Source: CANDOC01 sp965261725
GTDB taxonomy: Bacteria; Pseudomonadota; Gammaproteobacteria; Pseudomonadales; Endozoicomonadaceae
Assembly: GCA_965261725.1 (NCBI GenBank)
Contig: CBDHDU010000043.1
Span: 41,157-105,156 of the forward strand
Reading direction: 5' to 3'
DNA length: 64,000 nt
Of this stretch, positions 53,208 through 62,983 are shown piece after piece. Both the position numbers and the translations under genes were made by a program. Below the pieces are notes generated by a model. That model had not been told where the DNA came from, searched no databases, and saw only the letters and a list, made by a program, of their open reading frames with translations. Each line of letters opens with the position of its first letter. The stretch's first letter is position 1.

Positions 53208-53681
53208 ATGGAAGAGTGGTATGTTATTAAAACAAGAGCAAGGCAAGAGTCTCGAGCACTGGAACACTTAGAAAATCAGGGATTTGATGTTTATCTGCCA
53301 TTACTGGCCCTGAAAAACGGTAAGGAAGAACCATTGTTTCCCGGCTATGCATTTCTTTATCACGACACCGTTGTTGATCTGCCTTATTACAAGGTACGTT
53401 CTACCCGGGGTGTGAGTAGTTTTTTACGGTTTGGTGAAGCTGAACCGGTGAGGATTCCCTGCGAACTGATTAATGAAATCAGGGAGCAGGAACAGTTACT
53501 GGCAGGTCAGCCGGCATTTAATAAGGGAGATATTGTTCACTTTCGTGAAGGCCCCTTTAAAGAGTTTCAGGGTATCTATCTTGCAGATTCCGGTGATGAA
53601 CGCAGTATTGTGCTGCTGAATTTTCTGAATCGACAGCAGCGGGTAAAAGTGCCCCAGAAAGATCTGAAAAAAGGAGCCTGA
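53208..53681 (+). CDS. rfaH: Transcription antiterminator RfaH
   Basis: RfaH is a NusG paralog that is recruited to ops elements and promotes expression of long surface and virulence operons. The 157-residue product has the NGN domain opening EEWYVIKTRARQESRALEHLENQGFDVYLPLL and the FPGYAFLY motif. The KOW-like C-terminal part (GDIVHFREGPFKEFQGIY) ends the protein. The short size and YxPL-type N-terminus favour RfaH over NusG. GAGG lies before ATG 53208. No ops-like element was seen in the window. Confidence 0.88.
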   Translation: MEEWYVIKTRARQESRALEHLENQGFDVYLPLLALKNGKEEPLFPGYAFLYHDTVVDLPYYKVRSTRGVSSFLRFGEAEPVRIPCELINEIREQEQLLAGQPAFNKGDIVHFREGPFKEFQGIYLADSGDERSIVLLNFLNRQQRVKVPQKDLKKGA

Positions 53682-53709
53682 TATCACCAGCGTTTAACTG
53701 ATATTTGAT

Positions 53710-53745
53710 AAACGTACCACCTTTCCGGGTGGTACGTTTTTTTTC
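53710..53745. terminator. Strong terminator between rfaH and the amino acid ABC operon
   Basis: The arms aaacgtaccacc and ggtggtacgttt enclose a short ttccg-type loop and are followed by eight T residues. Confidence 0.92.
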
Positions 53746-53756
53746 TTTTTGGCCTG

Positions 53757-54506
53757 TTACAGAACCTGGTTAAGAAATGTCTGCAGCCGTGGACTTTCAG
53801 GATTATTGAAGAAGGCTTCTGGTGGGCCTGCTTCCAGCAATTCTCCTGCTTCCATAAACAGCACTCGATCGGCCACCTCTCTGGCAAATCCCATCTCGTG
53901 GGTGACGACGACCATCGTCATACCTTCCCGTGCCAGTGCTTTAATAACATCAAGCACTTCACCAACCATCTCCGGATCGAGCGCACTGGTGGGTTCATCA
54001 AACAGCATGATTCGAGGCTGCATCGCCAGTGCTCTGGCAATGGCAACCCGTTGTTGCTGACCGCCGGAAAGTTGTCCCGGGAAACTGTCAGCTTTATCAG
54101 ATAAACCGACTTTATTAAGCAGCTCAGTTGCACGCGCTTCCGCTTCGTTACGACTCAACCCGCGAACCTTCATTGGCGCCAGACAAATGTTGTCCAGCAC
54201 GCTCATATGTGGGAACAGGTTAAACGACTGGAAGACCATGCCCACTTCTTCCCGAAGCTTGTTGACGTCGCCCGGTGTTGTTAATGAAATGCCATCAACA
54301 ACGATTTCGCCGTCGTTAATGGTTTCCAGCTGATTAAGGGTGCGCAGAAAGGTAGATTTACCGGAACCACTGGGACCGATAATGGCAAGCACCTCTCCTT
54401 CCTTGACGTTCTGGCTGACATTCTTCAGCGCATGTACGCCATTGGGGTACACCTTCTCAACATGTTGCGCCCGGATGATATATTCGTTATCGGCTGTGGA
54501 GGGCAT
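53757..54506 (-). CDS. Polar amino acid ABC transporter ATP-binding protein
   Basis: A 249-residue ATPase of the GlnQ/HisP group: Walker A GPSGSGKST (about 40-48), signature LSGGQQQRVAIARAL, Walker B IMLFDEPTSALDPE and the H-loop VTHEMGFA. This family imports polar amino acids with a permease and a periplasmic binding protein; both are encoded just upstream on the same strand. It overlaps the permease gene by 20 bases. Confidence 0.93.
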   Translation of the reverse strand: MPSTADNEYIIRAQHVEKVYPNGVHALKNVSQNVKEGEVLAIIGPSGSGKSTFLRTLNQLETINDGEIVVDGISLTTPGDVNKLREEVGMVFQSFNLFPHMSVLDNICLAPMKVRGLSRNEAEARATELLNKVGLSDKADSFPGQLSGGQQQRVAIARALAMQPRIMLFDEPTSALDPEMVGEVLDVIKALAREGMTMVVVTHEMGFAREVADRVLFMEAGELLEAGPPEAFFNNPESPRLQTFLNQVL

Positions 54507-55479
54507 ACTTCTTCTCCAGTCGGGCTACACATAGTGACAGCAGGCCAGTCATTACCAGATATAACAACGCCACCGTGAACCAGACTTCAAACGGGCTGAA
54601 GGTAACGCTGATAACCTCACGGCCAGCTTTGGTCAGGTCGGTAATTGCAATAACAGAAACCAGCGACGAGTCTTTGATCAGGTTAATAAACTGACCCGCA
54701 AGCGGCGGCAGTACCCGCTTAAACGCCTGTGGCAGAATAATGTAACGCATAGCCGAGTGATAACTCATGCCAAGACTGCGCGCGGCTTCCATCTGACCAC
54801 GATGAATAGACTCAATCCCGGAACGGATAATTTCAGCAATATAAGCGCCGGTAAAGACCGCCAGTGCCGCTGCACCTGCAGTGAATCGATCCAGATTCAG
54901 CACCGTGCCAATAAAGAAGTAGATAATAAATATCTGCACCAGTAAGGGCGTGCCGCGTACCAGCTCGATATAGACAATCGACAGGTTTTTCACTGCCGGA
55001 TTGCTGGATACTCTTGCCAGTCCGGCAATACCGCCGATCAGTAATGAGAATACCAGTGCCACTAATGACAGCTTCAGGGTCATACCAAGGCCATCAAGTA
55101 GCGGGCCGGTTTTCCATTGCTGTGTTGATGACAGGCGATCGCCTTCAAATACCATATCGCCATCGCTTACATGGCGGTTTTCGAATGTTTTGATCAGCTG
55201 TGTGTTTTCAGTGTCAAAATCATCCGTCAGAATGATGTGACCTTCCGGGTTAACGGTAACGGTGCCATCAAACTGGGCTCGAGTGACATTGTCGCTTTTG
55301 TAAAGGATGTACTCAGGCAAGCGCTCCCAGCGCCAGTTGTAATCTATTGCCTGACTCGATCGATAGAGGCCCAACCCGATCATAAACATTATCAAACCGA
55401 AAACCAGGTTCCAGAGAACCTGGTTCGGCTGGTGTTCCATCTGTTTTACTCGGGTCTGAACGGGCTTGATGCCCGTCAT
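54487..55479 (-). CDS. Polar amino acid ABC transporter permease with N-terminal periplasmic extension
   Basis: A 330-residue HisM/GlnP-type permease. The usual five-segment domain occupies about 125-330, with the EAA loop EAARSLGMSYHSAMRYIILPQA. It is preceded by an extra membrane segment (about 22-40) and about 80 polar residues expected in the periplasm. Only one permease gene is present, so it would work as a homodimer. ATG at 55479 begins one base after the binding-protein stop; ATG 55440 is an alternative. Confidence 0.88.
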   Translation of the reverse strand: MTGIKPVQTRVKQMEHQPNQVLWNLVFGLIMFMIGLGLYRSSQAIDYNWRWERLPEYILYKSDNVTRAQFDGTVTVNPEGHIILTDDFDTENTQLIKTFENRHVSDGDMVFEGDRLSSTQQWKTGPLLDGLGMTLKLSLVALVFSLLIGGIAGLARVSSNPAVKNLSIVYIELVRGTPLLVQIFIIYFFIGTVLNLDRFTAGAAALAVFTGAYIAEIIRSGIESIHRGQMEAARSLGMSYHSAMRYIILPQAFKRVLPPLAGQFINLIKDSSLVSVIAITDLTKAGREVISVTFSPFEVWFTVALLYLVMTGLLSLCVARLEKKYALHSR

Positions 55480-55480
55480 A

Positions 55481-56281
55481 TTACTTCAGGTTCCGCTGCC
55501 AGGCAGAGGATTCAAACCATTTGCGGTAGATGCGGTCATAGGTGCCGTCACCCTGAATCTGTGCCAGATAGTTATCCAGCCAGTTGGTGAAGTCGTGATT
55601 GCCTTTACGAATACCCCAGCCCAGTGGCTCGTAGGTGAAAGGCTGAGCAATATGGGTCACTTTGCCTTCATTCTGACTGGCATAAACGGCGTTATAAGGC
55701 ATGTCGTAAACCATGGCATCAGCACGACCCTGTACAACTTCCAGTGCAGCATCGGATTCTGTTTCAAATAAACGCAGTTCAGCATTACCCAGATAGCGCT
55801 TGGCGGCGAAGTCACCGGTGGTACCCAGCTTGGAGGCAATGACATATTTGTCGCTGTTCAGATCGCGGTAGTTGGTAATTTCGTCTTCCAGCCCATCACG
55901 CAGCAGAATGCTCTGACCAATGGTGATATACGGCTTGGCAAAGTTAATCTGCAGGTTACGCTGTGGGGTGACAGTCATACCGGACATGATAATGTCGAAC
56001 TTATCTGTCATCAGGGCAGGGATAATACCGTCCCAGGCGGTGTTAACCAGTTCCAGCTCAACGCCCATGGATTTTGCCATATGTTTGGCAATATCAACGT
56101 CGAAGCCCATGATTTCCCCTGTTTTGCTTGGCAGCTCAAAGGGCATGTAGCCAACATCCATACCAACACGTAATACCTTGCGTTCGAGGATGCCTTCGAG
56201 GGTCGATTTTGGTGCTTCGGCAGCAATAGCTGATTGCGCCAGCATTAATACTGCTGTGCAGAGCGCAAGTAATTTTTTCAT
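55481..56281 (-). CDS. Polar amino acid ABC transporter substrate-binding protein
   Basis: A 266-residue family 3 periplasmic binding protein with a signal peptide (cut near SAIAAEA). The mature protein opens LRVGMDVGYMPFELPSKTGEIMGFDVDIAKHMAK and includes FDIIMSGMTVTPQRNLQINFAKPY and SKLGTTGDFAAKRY, standard for this family. It is the first gene of a three-gene importer. The ligand (glutamate, glutamine or a similar amino acid) cannot be fixed from the sequence. Confidence 0.92.
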   Translation of the reverse strand: MKKLLALCTAVLMLAQSAIAAEAPKSTLEGILERKVLRVGMDVGYMPFELPSKTGEIMGFDVDIAKHMAKSMGVELELVNTAWDGIIPALMTDKFDIIMSGMTVTPQRNLQINFAKPYITIGQSILLRDGLEDEITNYRDLNSDKYVIASKLGTTGDFAAKRYLGNAELRLFETESDAALEVVQGRADAMVYDMPYNAVYASQNEGKVTHIAQPFTYEPLGWGIRKGNHDFTNWLDNYLAQIQGDGTYDRIYRKWFESSAWQRNLK

Positions 56282-56687
56282 TGTTCTACTCCATTACGAC
56301 TTACGATCGCTTGATCTTTTTATTATGAAAATACCGCTTTCATAGTTTGAGAGGGCGACACTTTCAGCTTGTGGCTGTTTTTTTTCGCTCATAGCTGCTG
56401 TTACAACCGCTGCGGATGGCAGGCGGAGTCATTGTTGTTTTGTGTCAGCAGAAAGATGCTTAACTGCAGAGTATTAATGCGACGATGTCATTTTACTTAT
56501 TTTCGCCTCTAAAAACAGTGGTTTGTGCTTATTATTTTTGTTGTGTGTCATTATAAGGGATCGTTTGAGGGTGCTGCTTTCCCTGTCAGGATCAGGGAGT
56601 TGGTCTTATTGCTGTTAATCTGCGTCCACCTTAAGCTCTCGTGCTCCTGTTACTGATGCAGGAAATTTTCTGAAATCTATCGGGAGC
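56282..56687. other. Gene-free divergent region
   Basis: About 400 bases between the binding protein and the YkgJ gene. It must contain both promoters; I see T-rich runs but no convincing operator or small gene. Confidence 0.5.
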
Positions 56688-56942
56688 TTGTCATTGGATT
56701 GTCGTCTTGGTTGTGGAGCCTGCTGTATTGCCCCTTCAATATCTTCTTCTATTCCCGGTATGCCGGAAGGTAAACCAGCGGGTGTACGCTGTGTGCAGCT
56801 GGATGACAGGAATCTGTGTCGTTTATTTGGTTCGGATAGCCGACCTGCTGTGTGTGATGCCTTTAAGGCAGAGCAGGCGTTTTGTGGTGACACCAACCAG
56901 TTTGCGATGGAAACCTTGCTGACACTTGAAGAGTTGACCTGA
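56688..56942 (+). CDS. YkgJ family cysteine-cluster protein
   Basis: An 84-residue protein with the Cys pattern CRLGCGACCIAP, then CVQLDDRNLCRLF, VCDAF and FCGDT, typical of the YkgJ (UPF0153) zinc- or iron-sulfur-binding family. SISSSIPGMPEGKPAGVRC matches E. coli YkgJ almost word for word. Starts at TTG 56688 with GGGAG just upstream. Function unknown. Confidence 0.85.
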   Translation: MSLDCRLGCGACCIAPSISSSIPGMPEGKPAGVRCVQLDDRNLCRLFGSDSRPAVCDAFKAEQAFCGDTNQFAMETLLTLEELT

Positions 56943-57159
56943 AGCAATCTTGTTAATGTTAGTAATAGACAGAACTCAATGCACAAAAAGACGGTACCTT
57001 CGTCGACTGGCAACTTATTGTAACAATTAACGAAAAGCTGTTAACCTCTCGCCCACTATAAAGAATCATGAATAAAAAGTCTGAAATCATATTGCCTGTA
57101 ATAAAAAACAGTCAGGCAGATTTCAGGCTGGAAAAAATTTATCCTGGGGGGGATAGCAA

Positions 57160-58872
57160 ATGCAGCAAAGCAATGTTGCCAGCCTGTTAAAGGTGGCGGG
57201 CATTAACAGTTCCAGTCAGCCGGATATTGATTTCGGTAACTATGAATCTATCCTGACTGTGCTGAAAGAAGCGTGTCAGCGCTTTAAGAACAAGCCGGCT
57301 TTTTCCAATCTCGGTCACACCATGACTTATGCTGAGCTTTACAAGCGCAGTGGTCAATTTGCATCCTGGATTCAGAATCATACCGATCTGAAACTCGGTG
57401 ACCGGATTGCTGTACAGCTTCCCAACGTTATGCAGTTTCCGGTTGTGGTATTTGGTGCCATGCGTGCAGGTCTGGTTGTAGTCAATACCAACCCGCTCTA
57501 TACCAAGCGCGAAATGGAGCACCAGTTTAATGATTCCGGTGCTAAAGCACTGGTAGTACTTGCCAATATGGCCAGCGCTGCAGAAGAAGTTATTCCGAAA
57601 ACCGGTATTCGCCATGTTGTGGTAACCGATGTCGGCGATATGCTGCCAACGGTAAAACGTACCATTGTTAACACTGTGATTCGTCATGTGAAGAAGATGG
57701 TGCCTTCCTACGGTCTGCCGGATGCGGTCAGCTTCCGTACTGTGTTGAAGAAAGGTAAGGAAAAAGCCTGCAATAATCACGCATCAACCATCGATGATAT
57801 TGCTATCTTGCAGTATACCGGCGGTACTACCGGTGTTTCCAAGGGGGCGATGCTGACTCACCGGAATATTCTGGCGAATATGATGCAGGCAAAGGCGCAG
57901 TTCGGCGATTCCATGAAGGAAGGTCAGGAACTGATGATTTGTCCGCTGCCTCTGTATCATATTTTCGCATTCACCTTCCACTGCATGGTGGGGATGATCA
58001 GTGGTCAGCATAACGTACTGATTACTAACCCGCGTGATCTGGATGGATTGGTTAAAGACCTGAAGGGCAAGGAATTCAGTGTTTTTGTTGGTCTGAATAC
58101 CCTGTTTATCGGTCTGATGAATCACAAGGGTTTCCGCGAACTCGACTTTTCTCACCTGAAACTCACCGTTTCCGGTGGTATGGCTCTGCAGAAGGATACA
58201 GCCCTGCGCTGGACTAACCTGACTGGCTGTGATGTCAATGAAGGTTACGGCATGACTGAAACGTCTCCGATTGTTACCTTTAACCCGATTGGTGCCGCCA
58301 ATATCGGATCAATTGGTGTGCCGGTCGCTTCGACATCGCTGAAGCTGATTGATGATAGCGATCAGCCTGCCAAAGCCGGTGAGCCGGGAGAGCTGTGTGT
58401 TAAAGGCCCGCAGGTCATGAAAGGCTATTGGCAGCGGCCTGATGAAACTGCCAAGACCATGACCGAAGATGGCTGGCTGAAAACCGGTGATATTGCAGTA
58501 TTTGAAAAAGATGGTTATGTGCGTTTGGTTGACCGCAAGAAAGATATGATTGTGGTATCCGGCTTTAACGTATATCCGAACGAGCTGGAAGATGTGCTGG
58601 CAACTCATCCGGAAATCAGCCAGTCTGCGGCTATTGGTGTGCCTCATGAGAAGACCGGTGAAGCAATCAAAGTCTTTGCGATCCGAACCAATCCGGAACT
58701 GAAGCAGGAAGTGGTTATTGCCTTTATCAAGCAGCGGGTTACAGGCTACAAGGTGCCCAGACAGATTGAATTCCGGACTGAACTGCCAACGACTAATGTA
58801 GGCAAAATCCTGCGCCGTAAACTGCGTGATGAAGAAATGGAGAAGCGCAGCAAGATCAAGCTGAACGCTTAA
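57160..58872 (+). CDS. fadD: Long-chain fatty acid--CoA ligase
   Basis: A 570-residue AMP-forming acyl-CoA synthetase. It has the phosphate-binding loop YTGGTTGVSKGAMLTH (about 219-234), the adenylate motif GYGMTETSP (about 365-373), the hinge DRKKDMIVVSGFNVYPNE (FadD fatty-acyl motif), and the C-terminal Lys in TNVGKILRRKLRDEE. The sequence follows FadD of Pseudomonas and Vibrio. It activates fatty acids for beta-oxidation at the inner membrane. A purine-rich ribosome site (gggggg) precedes the ATG. No FadR site was identified in the 217-base upstream gap. Confidence 0.93.
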   Translation: MQQSNVASLLKVAGINSSSQPDIDFGNYESILTVLKEACQRFKNKPAFSNLGHTMTYAELYKRSGQFASWIQNHTDLKLGDRIAVQLPNVMQFPVVVFGAMRAGLVVVNTNPLYTKREMEHQFNDSGAKALVVLANMASAAEEVIPKTGIRHVVVTDVGDMLPTVKRTIVNTVIRHVKKMVPSYGLPDAVSFRTVLKKGKEKACNNHASTIDDIAILQYTGGTTGVSKGAMLTHRNILANMMQAKAQFGDSMKEGQELMICPLPLYHIFAFTFHCMVGMISGQHNVLITNPRDLDGLVKDLKGKEFSVFVGLNTLFIGLMNHKGFRELDFSHLKLTVSGGMALQKDTALRWTNLTGCDVNEGYGMTETSPIVTFNPIGAANIGSIGVPVASTSLKLIDDSDQPAKAGEPGELCVKGPQVMKGYWQRPDETAKTMTEDGWLKTGDIAVFEKDGYVRLVDRKKDMIVVSGFNVYPNELEDVLATHPEISQSAAIGVPHEKTGEAIKVFAIRTNPELKQEVVIAFIKQRVTGYKVPRQIEFRTELPTTNVGKILRRKLRDEEMEKRSKIKLNA

Positions 58873-58898
58873 TATAATCAATCACCAACAGGTGCCAG

Positions 58899-58936
58899 AA
58901 TAAAGCCTCGCAGGTATACTGTGGGGCTTTATTTTT
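58899..58936 (+). terminator. Terminator after fadD
   Basis: The arms aataaagcc and ggctttatt, with a mixed internal loop, are followed by T residues and lie 27 bases after the stop. Confidence 0.8.
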
Positions 58937-58990
58937 CCGGTCGTTGCTGCCCCGGAATATTTCCTGTAGCTATTTGGAAACCTGTCCAGC

Positions 58991-61900
58991 GTGAATCAAA
59001 CCTCTTCTTCCCGACACACACTGCAAAAATTACTGCCTGACTGCATGATCAGAGATCAGTATCGACTGCGGCAGCGACTACATCGCCTCAAACGTGATGA
59101 TACCGCCGGGCTGGAGAAGCTGCAGCTGGCTATAGAAAAGTCTGTCACTCTGGCGCAGAACCGGGCATCCGGTATGCCGGTGGTGACTTACGATGAGCAG
59201 CTGCCGGTTGCGGCACGTCGGGAAGAATTGCTGGAAACCATTGCCAATAATCAGGTAGTGGTTGTTGCGGGTGAAACCGGTTCTGGTAAAACGACCCAGC
59301 TACCCAAATTATGTCTTGAACTGGGGCGTGGTGTTAAAGGTCTGATTGGCCATACCCAGCCCCGTCGTCTGGCAGCCCGTTCAGTTTCCACCCGTATTGC
59401 TGAAGAGCTGAAAACCACACCCGGTGATAAAGTCGGTTATCAGGTTCGGTTCACCGAACAGGCCAGCGATAATACGCTGGTTAAGGTGATGACCGACGGT
59501 ATTTTGCTGGCAGAAATTCCCCATGACCGGTTTCTGAATCGTTACGATACTCTGATTATCGACGAAGCCCACGAACGCAGTCTGAATATTGATTTCCTGC
59601 TGGGCTATCTCAAATTGATTCTGTCGCGCCGCCCTGATCTTAAAGTGATTATCACCTCGGCGACCATTGATGTAGAACGTTTCTCAAAACACTTTAATAA
59701 TGCACCTGTCGTTGAAGTATCCGGTCGTACCTATCCGGTAGATTTACGCTATCGCCCACTGGAAGAACTGGAAATTGAATCCGACGACAGTGAGGAGTTA
59801 CTTCATCAGGGCATCCTGTCAGCACTGCAGGAAATAGAAGCCGATGAACGGGCAGGGCGTGCCGCACTGCTCGGTGATGTATTGATTTTCCTGAGTGGTG
59901 AACGGGATATTCGTGAAGCTGCACAATTCCTGCGGGATGCCAAACTGCGTAATACTGAAGTGCTGCCGCTTTACGCACGTCTGTCTGCAGCAGAACAGCA
60001 ACGTATATTTCAGTCTCATGCCGGACGCCGGATTATTCTTTCCACCAACGTGGCAGAAACCTCACTGACGGTGCCGGGCATTCGTTATGTAATCGACCCC
60101 GGTCAGGCGCGAATCAGCCGTTACAGTGTGCGTTCCAATGTGCAGCGATTGCCGGTAGAAGCGGTTTCTCAGGCCAGTGCCAATCAGCGTATGGGGCGTT
60201 GTGGTCGTGTAGCTGAAGGTATCTGTTACCGGCTTTATTCCGAACAGGATTTTCTGAGTCGTCCGGAATTTACCGATGCAGAAATCAAGCGTACCAACCT
60301 TGCCGCCGTTATTCTGCAAATGCTGCGACTGGGGCTGGGAGATGTCAGCAAGTTTCCGTTTGTAGATGCGCCGGAAAAGAAGTCTATCAATGATGGTTTT
60401 CGAATGCTGCTGGCACTGGGCGCTGTTGATACCAAAAACCGTATTACCACCATCGGTAAGCAGTTAAGTCGCCTGCCCATTGATCCACGTATTGGTCGTA
60501 TGCTGCTGTCCGCTGCACGACAGGGTGCTTTGAATGAAGTGTTGGTTATTGCCAGTGCTCTTAGTATTCAGGACCCGCGGGAACGTCCACAGGAAAAACG
60601 TCAGGCAGCCGATCAGCGTCATCGGGAATTTTATGATGATAACTCTGATTTCATTACCCTGTTGAATGTCTGGAATGCCTGGGAAGAACAACGTCAGGCA
60701 CTATCTCAAAACCAGTTGCGCAAATATGCCAAGAGCCAGTTCCTGTCATTTATGCGGATGCGCGAATGGCGGGATATGCACCGTCAGCTAATGCTGGCCT
60801 GCAAGGAATTGCAGCTTAAGCTGAACCCGGAAGAAGCCAGTTATGATGATCTGCATAAATCACTGCTGCCGGGGCTATTAGGTAATCTGGGTAGCCGTGA
60901 TGACGAAGCAGATTATCAGGGCGCACGTAACCGTAAATTCTTTGTATTTCCGACGTCGGCACTTTATAAGCGCAAACCGCGCTGGGTAATGTCTGCTGAA
61001 CTGGTGGAAACATCCCGCCTGTTTGCCCGCACGGTTGCCAAAATTAATCCTGAGTGGATTGAACCCTGTGCTGAACATCTGGTTAAACGGCAGTACTTTG
61101 AACCACACTGGGAAAAACGTCGCGGTCAAGTCGTTGCCTTTGAGCAGGTAACCCTTTATGGACTGGTGATTGTTGCCAAGCGTCGTATTAACTACGGACG
61201 TATTGATCCGAAGGCTTCAAGAGAAATCTTTATTCGCGCAGGCTTGGTGGAAGGAGAGTTTTTCACCAAAGGGAAATTCTATCAGCATAACCTTGATCTG
61301 CTGACAGAAGTTGAAACCATGGAATCCAAAGTGCGTCGCCGCAATATTCTGGTCGATGAAGAAACACTCTATGGCTTCTACGATGAGCGCATTCCGGAAG
61401 ATATCACCAATGCCGTCCAGTTTGAGCAGTGGCGCAAGAAAGCCGAGCACGAAAATGAAAAGCTGCTCTATATGGATCTTGAACTGCTGATGCGTGAAGG
61501 CGCAGAAACTGGCAGTCAAAACCAGTTTCCGGATCATCTTGGCTGGCAAGGCATGAACTTCCCGCTCAAATATCAGTTTGAACCCGGTGCTCAGGACGAC
61601 GGTATTACCATGGAAGTGCCTGTAGGTTTGCTGGCACAGGTACCGAAAAACCGCCTTGAATGGCTGGTTCCCGGCATGTTGCGGGATAAATGTATTGGTT
61701 TGATTCGTGGTTTGCCCAAAGCTATCCGCCGTAACTTTGTACCGGTGCCGGACTTTGTTGATGCGGCGCTGGATATTATGACACCGGATGATAAACCGCT
61801 GACCGAAATGCTTTCCGTTTGCCTGTTGAAAATGACAGGCATCCGGATTCCACCGGAAGCATGGCAGCAGGAGGGTGTTGAACAGCATCTGCAGATGAAT

Positions 61901-62890
61901 ATCCGGGTGCTGGATGATCAGGGTAAGTCATTGGGTGAAGGGCGTGATCCCAGCGAACTGCGGGAACGCTTCAGTGATTATTCTCAGGCCGCCGTTACCA
62001 AACATGCATCCGGTGGTATTGAGAAAGAAGGCCTGACCCAGTGGAGTTTTGGCGCTGTGCCGGAAATGCTGGAATCAGAACAGGCTGGCATGACTATCAA
62101 AGCCTGGCCTGCACTGGTAGATAAGAAAACATCGGTAGATCTGAAAGTCTTTGATACTGAATACGCGGCACAGCAGGCACATATTCATGGTGTTGTACGA
62201 CTGATTCGACTGGTATTACCGGAGCAGCTGTTCCGCTTTGTCCGCAAGGAAATCAAACACTTTGAAAGAACTGCACTGCAGGCGGTCAGTTATGTTGACC
62301 GTAAAGCCTTGCTGGAAGACTTTGAATTGCTGGCAATCCGCGAAGCTTTTTTAAAGGATTCTGTTCCGCGCAATGAAACTGAGTTTCAGCAAGTGCTGGA
62401 ACAGGGCAAAGCCGAGTTAGTGCCGGTGGCAGAAAAGCTGGATGCTGTCTTGCACGATATCTTCAAGCGTGCACATGCCATCAGCAAAGGACTGAAAGGT
62501 AATATCTCATTGCATCATGCGGTATCGCTGGGTGATATCCGTCAGCAGATGCAGGATTTGTTATATCCCGGTTTTCTGCGTGAACTGACTTTTAACACAC
62601 TGAAACATTATCCTCGTTATTTACAGGCAGTAGAAATTCGTCAGGAAAAGCTGGCAAGAGATTTAGCTAAAGACCGGGCGGCTACCGAAGAGCTGCAGCA
62701 CTTCCGCCATATGTACGAAGAGCGTCGTAAGGCACATGAAGCACAGCAGATTGCCGACCCGGCGTTAGACGAATTTCGCTGGCTTTTAGAGGAATATCGG
62801 GTCTCTTTGTTTGCGCAAACATTAGGAACGCTACAAACGGTATCATCGAAACGCTTGCGTAAATTCTGGGAGGAAGTGATTATACCGTAA
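58991..62890 (+). CDS. hrpA: ATP-dependent RNA helicase HrpA
   Basis: HrpA is a DEAH-box helicase that acts on stalled ribosomes and mRNA structure. The 1299-residue product, the normal size, has motif I GETGSGKTTQ (about 94-103), motif II DEAH (IIDEAHERSLNIDFLLGYLK, about 190), motif III SATID and motif VI QRMGRCGR. Then follow the winged-helix, HB and OB regions and the long HrpA-specific C-terminal domain. It starts at GTG 58991. A single gene, after the fadD terminator. Confidence 0.95.
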   Translation: MNQTSSSRHTLQKLLPDCMIRDQYRLRQRLHRLKRDDTAGLEKLQLAIEKSVTLAQNRASGMPVVTYDEQLPVAARREELLETIANNQVVVVAGETGSGKTTQLPKLCLELGRGVKGLIGHTQPRRLAARSVSTRIAEELKTTPGDKVGYQVRFTEQASDNTLVKVMTDGILLAEIPHDRFLNRYDTLIIDEAHERSLNIDFLLGYLKLILSRRPDLKVIITSATIDVERFSKHFNNAPVVEVSGRTYPVDLRYRPLEELEIESDDSEELLHQGILSALQEIEADERAGRAALLGDVLIFLSGERDIREAAQFLRDAKLRNTEVLPLYARLSAAEQQRIFQSHAGRRIILSTNVAETSLTVPGIRYVIDPGQARISRYSVRSNVQRLPVEAVSQASANQRMGRCGRVAEGICYRLYSEQDFLSRPEFTDAEIKRTNLAAVILQMLRLGLGDVSKFPFVDAPEKKSINDGFRMLLALGAVDTKNRITTIGKQLSRLPIDPRIGRMLLSAARQGALNEVLVIASALSIQDPRERPQEKRQAADQRHREFYDDNSDFITLLNVWNAWEEQRQALSQNQLRKYAKSQFLSFMRMREWRDMHRQLMLACKELQLKLNPEEASYDDLHKSLLPGLLGNLGSRDDEADYQGARNRKFFVFPTSALYKRKPRWVMSAELVETSRLFARTVAKINPEWIEPCAEHLVKRQYFEPHWEKRRGQVVAFEQVTLYGLVIVAKRRINYGRIDPKASREIFIRAGLVEGEFFTKGKFYQHNLDLLTEVETMESKVRRRNILVDEETLYGFYDERIPEDITNAVQFEQWRKKAEHENEKLLYMDLELLMREGAETGSQNQFPDHLGWQGMNFPLKYQFEPGAQDDGITMEVPVGLLAQVPKNRLEWLVPGMLRDKCIGLIRGLPKAIRRNFVPVPDFVDAALDIMTPDDKPLTEMLSVCLLKMTGIRIPPEAWQQEGVEQHLQMNIRVLDDQGKSLGEGRDPSELRERFSDYSQAAVTKHASGGIEKEGLTQWSFGAVPEMLESEQAGMTIKAWPALVDKKTSVDLKVFDTEYAAQQAHIHGVVRLIRLVLPEQLFRFVRKEIKHFERTALQAVSYVDRKALLEDFELLAIREAFLKDSVPRNETEFQQVLEQGKAELVPVAEKLDAVLHDIFKRAHAISKGLKGNISLHHAVSLGDIRQQMQDLLYPGFLRELTFNTLKHYPRYLQAVEIRQEKLARDLAKDRAATEELQHFRHMYEERRKAHEAQQIADPALDEFRWLLEEYRVSLFAQTLGTLQTVSSKRLRKFWEEVIIP

Positions 62891-62983
62891 ATGTGACATC
62901 ATAATGACACGGTTGATACCCGTAAGGGGGCTGTAAAACGACAGAACAGCAGCGGGTATTAACATAGGGAGAGTGAGAGAAAC

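Noticed and set aside
53208..53681. Possible ops elements for RfaH within the window
   Set aside because: No GGCGGTAGC-like match precedes any operon here.
61217..61888. 223-codon open frame opposite hrpA
   Set aside because: Antisense to a well-conserved helicase gene in a fixed codon phase; no ribosome site or family likeness.
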